Shown here: positions 13,199 through 18,011 of the stretch, piece after piece
Layout: each line of letters opens with the position of its first letter
How positions within the stretch are numbered: position 1 is the stretch's first letter
The notes under the pieces: model-generated
The model's input: the letters and a program-made list of their open reading frames with translations, nothing else
Told to the model about the DNA's origin: nothing
The model's database searches: none
NCBI GenBank assembly: GCA_023411645.1
Contig: JAEYON010000160.1
Location: forward strand, 1-18,011
Direction: 5' to 3'
DNA from: Bacillota bacterium
GTDB taxonomy: Bacteria > Bacillota > Clostridia > Acetivibrionales > DTU013
DNA: 18,011 nucleotides
Position numbers and translations under genes: made by a program

Positions 13199-15895
13199 CT
13201 ATTTCGTTTCATACCAACTGGAGCCTGTTTTCACCTCGGCAATAAGCGGCACTTCCAATTTTACTGCGTTTTGCATACAATCCTGCAAGAGCTTTTCTAC
13301 TTGTGCTTTTTCACTGATATGTGTCTCAATGATAAGCTCATCATGTACCTGCAGTATTAGTCTCGATTTCATGTTATGTTCCTTCAACTCCTTATATACC
13401 TTTACCATCGCAATTTTTATGATATCTGCAGCACTTCCCTGAATAGGCATATTCATTGCAACCCTCTCCCCAAAAGATCTCAGGTTGAAATTGGATGATT
13501 TCAGTTCAGGCAGATACCTTCTTCTTTGGAACAGTGTCTCAACAAACCCCTTGGTTTTTCCGTTTTCAACCGTATCGTGCATATATTGCTTCACTCCGGG
13601 ATATCGTGCCAGATATTCGTCAATATATGTTCGCGCTTCTTTTCTGGTGATACCGAGATCCTTCGCCAGGCTAAAATCACCAATCCCATAGACAATTCCG
13701 AAGTTGACGGCTTTGGCCCTGCTTCGCAGCAAGGTAGTCACCTGATCCTTCGGAACATTGAAAACGCCGGAGGCTGTGGCAGTGTGTATGTCCTCGTTAT
13801 TTCTGAAAGCAGCAATCATATTATCATCGCTCGTAATATGGGCCAGAACTCTCAGCTCGATTTGGGAATAGTCCGCGTCGGACAGCAGATACTCGTCATT
13901 TTCGGGAATAAAGACCTTTCGGATCTCTCTTCCCATTTCCAGCTTAATCGGGATATTCTGCAAATTTGGCTCAGTACTGCTGATCCTGCCCGTTGCCGCA
14001 ACTGTCTGGTTAAAGCTGGAGTGGATACGACCAGTAGCCGGATTAACCACATGAAGCAATCCTTCTGCATATGTGGATTTCAATTTAACCAATTGTCTGT
14101 ATTCCAGTATTTTAGAGACAGCCTCATTTTTTGAGGCGAGCTGTTCAAGCACCTCGGCATCGGTGGAATAGCCTGTTTTAGTCTTTTTCAGCACAGGAAG
14201 GCCGAGCTTTTCAAACAGGATAACACCAAGCTGTTTTGGGGAATTTATATTGAAGGTCTCCCCCGCTAGCCTAAATATCTCATCTTCACAGGACTTAATA
14301 CCGTCATCGAGCTTTGCCGAGAACTCCTCAAGAGCGCTCACATTAACCTTGAAGCCCCTGTATTCCATGTCAGCAAGCACTTCAACCAACGGAAGCTCAA
14401 TTTCAAAGTAAAGCGCCTCCTGGCCATTTTGGAGGATTGTTTTCCTAATATCTTTTGTCAGCTCCAGTACAGTTCTGCTGTGGCGTACGGCTGTTACTGC
14501 AAGCTGTTGTACCGGTATCTCGGCAAAAGGAATGAAGCTTTTACCCTTACCGGACAGTTCCTGCACGGATTCGAAGGAATAACCCAGATACTCCTGGGAG
14601 AGCTCAGCTACGGTATAAGTGTCACGGGATGCATTCAGGATGTAGGCGCCAATCATAGTATCAAAGGCCAGGCCATCGAATTTGAGTCCTCTACGCTTCA
14701 GATAAACAATGAGGTTCTTCATGTCATGGCCATAAATTTTAATAGATAGATCAGAAAATACAGAGGAGAATTGTTGTAAAAACTGTTCTTCGCTGATCCC
14801 CTCACCAATCCTCACATACGCATTCTCTTCTCCCCAGGAAAATGCAATTCCTGCCAAGGAATACTCAAAGGAGCTCTTGCGGTCGATTAACTGAAAAATG
14901 GCAACCTCACCGTTTTTTTTGATCGCTGCAGAAGTCTGTGCCAAGGAGAACAGGTCATCCACTAGCGTGAATTGCAGTTTCTGCAGAGTTTTCACGTCGT
15001 CGCTCACTTTATGTCCTAGATCAAACTTTTCAATAAGACTTTTAAACTCCAGACGTCTAAAAAGCTCAAGGAGCTTGCCATGATCAAAATCCTGGCGCTT
15101 CAGCTCCTCCAAACGGCATAAGGAAGGCATATTTCTCTCAATTGTTGCAATATGTCTGCTCATATAGGCCAGTTCCTTATTAGCTTCCAGCTTTTCTCGA
15201 ACGCTCTTTTTTTCAATTTTATCTATGTTTTCATAGATTCCGTCCAGGCTGCCATACGATTTGATCAGCTCCAGCGCCGTTTTCTCGCCAATTCCCGGTA
15301 CGCCTGGAATATTGTCAGATTTATCCCCCATCAGCCCTTTTACATCAATGAACTGCAGTGGAGTAACACCATAGCGCTCAATAACACCGCGTATATCGTA
15401 TGATTCCGTTTCCGTCCTTCCTGATCTTGTTATTGGTAATAGTATTTTAGTTGTTTCCGAGGCTAATTGGAGAGAGTCTCTATCTCCTGTAACGACGACT
15501 ACCTGCATGTCCCTATCTTCTGCACACTTTGAAACAGAGCCAATAATATCGTCAGCCTCAAAGCCTTCCATCTCCAGACACTTGATATTCATCGCATTGA
15601 GGACTTCCTTCATGTATGGCACCTGCTCCGCAAGCTCAGGCGGCATCCCTTTTCTGGTCGCCTTATATTCGCTATACTCAGTATGCCTGAAGGTAGGCGC
15701 TTTCAAATCAAATGCAACACACAGGTATTGTGGCTTTTCCTCTACAAGAAACTTATTTAATATATTTAGAAATCCAAAAATAGCGTTTGTGTGCAGGCCA
15801 TCCGCCGTTGAGAGCAGCTGCGCCCCCTGCAGCCCATAAAAGGCTCTGTTCAGGATACTGTTTCCGTCTATGATCATCAATTTTTCTTTATCCAT
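13199..15895 (-). CDS. polA: DNA polymerase I (5' nuclease + polymerase; proofreading domain inactive)
   Basis: 898 aa enzyme for Okazaki-fragment processing and repair. The 5' nuclease domain (1-290) shows GFEADDIIGS (111-120), TGDRDSLQL (136-144) and DVKGLMGDKSDNIPGVPGIG (184-203). The 3'-5' exonuclease-like domain (about 305-490) has lost its metal ligands: the DTE motif is replaced by IFQLIDR (333-339), and GHDMKNLIVYL (389-399) lacks the Asn and Asp of Exo II. The polymerase domain (about 495-898) is intact: motif A SDADYSQIELR (672-682, Asp675), motif B RSRAKAVNFGIVYG (724-737) and motif C QVHDEL (849-854, Asp852). I chose ATG 15895, which has GGAGG 7 bases upstream. The frame is open 25 codons further, but that part runs through a terminator hairpin and promoter. 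First gene of polA-coaE-slt. Confidence 0.97.
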   Translation of the reverse strand: MDKEKLMIIDGNSILNRAFYGLQGAQLLSTADGLHTNAIFGFLNILNKFLVEEKPQYLCVAFDLKAPTFRHTEYSEYKATRKGMPPELAEQVPYMKEVLNAMNIKCLEMEGFEADDIIGSVSKCAEDRDMQVVVVTGDRDSLQLASETTKILLPITRSGRTETESYDIRGVIERYGVTPLQFIDVKGLMGDKSDNIPGVPGIGEKTALELIKSYGSLDGIYENIDKIEKKSVREKLEANKELAYMSRHIATIERNMPSLCRLEELKRQDFDHGKLLELFRRLEFKSLIEKFDLGHKVSDDVKTLQKLQFTLVDDLFSLAQTSAAIKKNGEVAIFQLIDRKSSFEYSLAGIAFSWGEENAYVRIGEGISEEQFLQQFSSVFSDLSIKIYGHDMKNLIVYLKRRGLKFDGLAFDTMIGAYILNASRDTYTVAELSQEYLGYSFESVQELSGKGKSFIPFAEIPVQQLAVTAVRHSRTVLELTKDIRKTILQNGQEALYFEIELPLVEVLADMEYRGFKVNVSALEEFSAKLDDGIKSCEDEIFRLAGETFNINSPKQLGVILFEKLGLPVLKKTKTGYSTDAEVLEQLASKNEAVSKILEYRQLVKLKSTYAEGLLHVVNPATGRIHSSFNQTVAATGRISSTEPNLQNIPIKLEMGREIRKVFIPENDEYLLSDADYSQIELRVLAHITSDDNMIAAFRNNEDIHTATASGVFNVPKDQVTTLLRSRAKAVNFGIVYGIGDFSLAKDLGITRKEARTYIDEYLARYPGVKQYMHDTVENGKTKGFVETLFQRRRYLPELKSSNFNLRSFGERVAMNMPIQGSAADIIKIAMVKVYKELKEHNMKSRLILQVHDELIIETHISEKAQVEKLLQDCMQNAVKLEVPLIAEVKTGSSWYETK

Positions 15896-15914
15896 AACAT
15901 TCCTCCGCGCATCT

Positions 15915-15943
15915 ATTGTACACAAAAAAACAGCAGCCGTAAA
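15915..15943 (-). promoter_or_regulatory. Candidate sigma-A promoter of polA, nested in the upstream terminator
   Basis: Minus-strand TTTACG (15938-15943, 4/6), a 17-base spacer and TACAAT (15915-15920, 5/6). The -35 falls in the loop and stem of the terminator of the anti-sigma gene. The start at about 15908 leaves a very short leader carrying GGAGGA (15901-15906) before ATG 15895. Confidence 0.5.
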
Positions 15944-15950
15944 TGGCTGC
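15924..15950 (-). terminator. Rho-independent terminator of the sigma/anti-sigma operon
   Basis: On the minus strand GCAGCC and GGCTGC pair (15945-15950 with 15933-15938) around a 6-base loop, followed after TG by seven T residues (15924-15930). It lies 63 bases past the anti-sigma stop. Confidence 0.85.
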
Positions 15951-16012
15951 AATTTATATCTTGATTTCATATATCTCTGTTCACCTTGATATCAGTGCCC
16001 TTTATTTTGCTG

Positions 16013-17140
16013 TTATTTTTGATTTATATAGATCGTCACTGTAACGAGATCCGAATCCAGCCTAGTCTTCTCAATTTGATCTTCAATTGTCTCTTTATGT
16101 GTTTTAAGTTTTGTAATCTCATCACTGCCTGCATCTTTATTTTCTTTTTGAAGCTCCTGCAGTCGTTCATCAATTGCTTCAGATTCTCTGATCATGTTGT
16201 TAACTGTTTCTGTCACATCTTCCGTTACAAAAGCACCCATCTGCACATTTGCCGCACCTAGAGCATCATTGAGCACTGTAATGAACTGCTCATATGAGTT
16301 CTGCTGAAAAACGAATTGAAGCGGTGTTTGCAGATCAGCCATTACTTCATTGAATCTATTCCCTATCTTTTCCGCATTTGCATCCTGAATATTCAGCATG
16401 GCTGCAGAAGCCTCTTCGCCGCCATTTCCTTCAGCCAGCACTTTTACTGTCTGCACAATCTCTTCCGGTTCATCCGCTGTTATAGTTACCGTCGACATTC
16501 TGTAATAAACCGTTTCTCCAGACGCCATTCCGGTCATATACATTGACGCCTCACGTTCCTCTATCGTAGCTGAGCGATCGACCTCTACACTTTTTGACTC
16601 ATCAACGGACATGCTAAAATGTGTAACTGCATCTTCTGCAACTGCTGCGCCATCATTTTCCATTTCGGCTCCAGCAATACTGTAACTGTCTTGACGATTT
16701 TCCGATCTATACTCAGCCGGCGCTTCGGCTGCCATTGCCATTTTCGCAGACTGAGGAGCAGCACTATCGGTAGTTTTTAAAGAATTCATCCCATATTTTA
16801 CAAAATTGCCGGCAAGGAAGATCAGGAGAACACCGGCAGCTATGGATGCAACTGTTCTTGTTAAAATAAATCCTTTTTTCTTCCAAATACTTTTTGTGTC
16901 TCTTGCATGCCTATCAGCAACAGCCAGCAGTTTTTCATGCAGCTCAGCTTGAAAATCCGCAGGCAACTCCTGCTGAGGCACACTGGTGCAAAGTCCGATG
17001 ATCCGGGTCATTTCTTCCAGTTCTCTGCGGCACCCGCTGCAATTTCCGATATGCTCTTCAAAGCAAAGCTTCTCTTTCTCATTTAATTCTTGATCGATGT
17101 ATGCACAGATATTTTCTCTTGCATTCAAACAGCTTGTCAT
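16013..17140 (-). CDS. Zinc-binding anti-sigma factor with membrane helix and DUF4349-like sensor region
   Basis: 375 aa predicted single-pass protein that holds the adjacent ECF sigma factor inactive. The N-terminal zf-HC2/ZAS domain (about 1-50) has His30-x3-Cys34-x2-Cys37 (EEHIGNCSGC). A juxtamembrane helix leads to one membrane segment (about 91-117, FILTRTVASIAAGVLLIFLAG). The extracellular part starts with a low-complexity Ala/Glu-rich stretch (about 125-200), then an alpha/beta domain (VYYRMSTVTITADEPEE..., GGEEASAAML) and a long coiled coil (about 290-355) ending VTVTIYINQK. That layout resembles DUF4349 proteins. I chose ATG 17140 because GGAGGG lies 6 bases upstream. In-frame ATGs at 17158 and 17182 overlap that site or the sigma gene. 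It is 19 bases downstream of the sigma stop and ends at a strong terminator. Confidence 0.88.
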   Translation of the reverse strand: MTSCLNARENICAYIDQELNEKEKLCFEEHIGNCSGCRRELEEMTRIIGLCTSVPQQELPADFQAELHEKLLAVADRHARDTKSIWKKKGFILTRTVASIAAGVLLIFLAGNFVKYGMNSLKTTDSAAPQSAKMAMAAEAPAEYRSENRQDSYSIAGAEMENDGAAVAEDAVTHFSMSVDESKSVEVDRSATIEEREASMYMTGMASGETVYYRMSTVTITADEPEEIVQTVKVLAEGNGGEEASAAMLNIQDANAEKIGNRFNEVMADLQTPLQFVFQQNSYEQFITVLNDALGAANVQMGAFVTEDVTETVNNMIRESEAIDERLQELQKENKDAGSDEITKLKTHKETIEDQIEKTRLDSDLVTVTIYINQK

Positions 17141-17159
17141 CTCCAACCCTCCTTTCATT

Positions 17160-17756
17160 TTATTTGACGTACTCTTCATCAATAAGTTCCCGCCTGGTTG
17201 ACAAAATATTTTTCAAAGCCTGCCTCGCTCTGTTGATTCTTGATTTAACCGTACCGGAGGGACAATTAAGCACCGAGGAAATCTCATCGTAGCTCAGGCC
17301 CTGTATATCACGAAGCGTAATAACAAGACGTTGATCCTCCGGCAGACTGTTAATCGCACCGTTTACAAGTGTCCGTAATTCTTCAATCTCCGCAGCCGCA
17401 TCCGGCTGTATGTCATCGCTCATGATCTGGCGCTTAATCTCGCCATCCTCCATTCGGATTTCCTCATCAAGAGAAATGACCTTTTTATTTTTCTTCTTTC
17501 TGATCTCATCAAGGCATACATTAGTAGTAATTCTATAAACCCATGTCGAAAAAGATGATTGCTCTTTAAAACTGGCAATCGATCTGAATATTCTGATAAG
17601 CGCTTCCTGTGCCATGTCGCCGGCATCTTCATAATTGCCGAGAATTCTGTAAGCCAGGTTAAATATTTTTTTCTGATAGCTCTCTATAAGTTCTTCAAAA
17701 GCGGCAATATCGCCGGCCTTTGCCTTCTCGAGCAGAAGCTGCTCATTCTGACCCAT
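17160..17756 (-). CDS. ECF (sigma-W-like) RNA polymerase sigma factor
   Basis: 198 aa sigma-70 family protein with only regions 2 and 4. Region 2 (about 22-92) includes IESYQKKIFNLAYRILGNYEDAGDMAQEALIRIFRSI and SFSTWVYRITTNVCLDEIRKKK, the -10-binding part. An acidic linker (about 95-125) is followed by region 4 (about 130-185): INSLPEDQRLVITLRDIQGLSYDEISSVLNCPSGTVKSRINRARQAL, with the helix-turn-helix for -35 recognition. ECF factors of this kind are released from a membrane anti-sigma factor, here the next gene, on envelope stress. The start at ATG 17756 has GGGGG about 12 bases upstream, a rather long spacing. No classical AAC/CGT autoregulatory promoter was found upstream. Confidence 0.95.
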   Translation of the reverse strand: MGQNEQLLLEKAKAGDIAAFEELIESYQKKIFNLAYRILGNYEDAGDMAQEALIRIFRSIASFKEQSSFSTWVYRITTNVCLDEIRKKKNKKVISLDEEIRMEDGEIKRQIMSDDIQPDAAAEIEELRTLVNGAINSLPEDQRLVITLRDIQGLSYDEISSVLNCPSGTVKSRINRARQALKNILSTRRELIDEEYVK

Positions 17757-17811
17757 AAAAACAAAACTACCCCCTGCTGTTTATCTATTCGTGTAGGACA
17801 AGTATAAGATG

Positions 17812-17840
17812 ATTATATCTTATTTATCACATTCATGAAA
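17812..17840 (-). promoter_or_regulatory. Weak candidate promoter of the sigma/anti-sigma operon
   Basis: A perfect minus-strand TATAAT (17812-17817) sits about 56 bases before the sigma ATG, but the hexamer 17 bases further (TTTCAT, 17835-17840) matches -35 poorly. An alternative TTGTTT needs a 20-base spacer. It overlaps the end of the murA remnant frame. Confidence 0.35.
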
Positions 17841-18011
17841 CAACTGTTTAGAAATTTTCAGAAAGCATATGACCGAAAGAGGTACGCACCCACCCGGGTA
17901 GCTTATAGTCACTTTACCGCATCGAGCCAGCATAGGTCCCATAAAAATAATGGATGACCGCATTTCTGCAGCCAATTCTACCGGTATTTGGGTCTCTTTG
18001 ATTGTAGAAGA
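17820..18011 (-). pseudogene. murA remnant (UDP-GlcNAc 1-carboxyvinyltransferase), truncated after the catalytic cysteine; 5' end outside window
   Basis: Minus-strand frame entering from the right edge, 63 codons before TAA at 17820-17822. Residues 1-42 match the MurA segment around IKET-x-IPVELAAEMRSS (from residue 4), IIFMGPMLARCGK and ISYPGGC. This is the conserved MRxSI-x-x-GP-x-LAR motif and the catalytic-Cys loop of enolpyruvyl transferases, which form UDP-MurNAc precursors. After Cys42 (17886-17888) the expected IGxRPIDLH does not follow in any of the three frames; the last 21 residues are unrelated, then a stop. A full MurA has about 300 more residues, so the 3' three quarters are missing. 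The 5' end beyond the window may be intact or decayed. This looks like a deletion relic, so another murA should exist elsewhere. Confidence 0.7.

Noticed and set aside
12924..13442. Plus-strand open frame of 172 codons
   Set aside because: Antisense across the coaE-polA junction with no ribosome site or recognisable domain.
15896..15970. 25-codon N-terminal extension of PolA
   Set aside because: It reads through a rho-independent terminator and a promoter; ATG 15895 has a good ribosome site and starts at the usual PolA N-terminus.

Overview
The window looks like a piece of chromosome from a low-to-medium GC Gram-positive anaerobe of class Clostridia (Bacillota). The pointers are a tRNA-sensing T-box leader, strong AGGAGG-type ribosome binding sites, canonical sigma-A promoters, a YveK/BY-kinase/PHP-phosphatase capsule cassette, a PolA whose proofreading residues are lost, and an ECF sigma/anti-sigma pair. 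No rRNA, tRNA, CRISPR array, transposase or phage gene was seen. Nearly all of it reads as core chromosome.

Layout. (1) Positions 1-723 hold the 3' end of a surface protein with a PEPEPQ-repeat linker and two Ig-like repeats, closed by a strong terminator. (2) Positions 898-3767 are a four-gene polysaccharide cassette on +: chain-length/kinase modulator, tyrosine kinase, PHP-type tyrosine phosphatase and initiating phosphoglycosyltransferase. It stops there, facing a FemAB/GNAT-like gene (3807-4574, -). (3) A small orphan gene (4740-5078, -) is followed by ychF (5365-6459, +) behind a clear promoter, then a lone cheW (6523-6990, -). (4) Positions 7118-8466 (+) are a sigma-A promoter, a T-box leader with a probable UUC (Phe) specifier, and a DAHP synthase gene, the entry step to aromatic amino acids. 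(5) Positions 8498-9633 (+) are a palindrome-dense, apparently leaderless promoter region driving a GT2 glycosyltransferase and an overlapping DUF2304 membrane protein.

(6) From about 9.6 kb to the end everything is on -. Reading in transcription order from the right edge: a truncated murA remnant, ECF sigma factor, zinc-binding anti-sigma factor with a terminator, polA-coaE-lytic transglycosylase, a phosphoribosyltransferase-like gene with an altered PRPP loop, and a small unknown gene coupled to a membrane diguanylate cyclase.

Themes: cell-envelope and polysaccharide work (capsule cassette, GT2/DUF2304, FemAB-like protein, lytic transglycosylase, murA remnant, ECF envelope-stress pair) sits beside signalling genes (diguanylate cyclase, CheW). 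Several start sites should be placed inside the longest open frames: GTG 898, ATG 5078, ATG 7438, ATG 15895 and ATG 17140. I see no convincing wholly new system. The most unusual points are the leaderless, dyad-rich GT2 promoter, the murA fragment ending just after its catalytic cysteine, the PRTase-like protein with Ser-Ser in place of the acidic pair, and the polA promoter nested in the upstream terminator.
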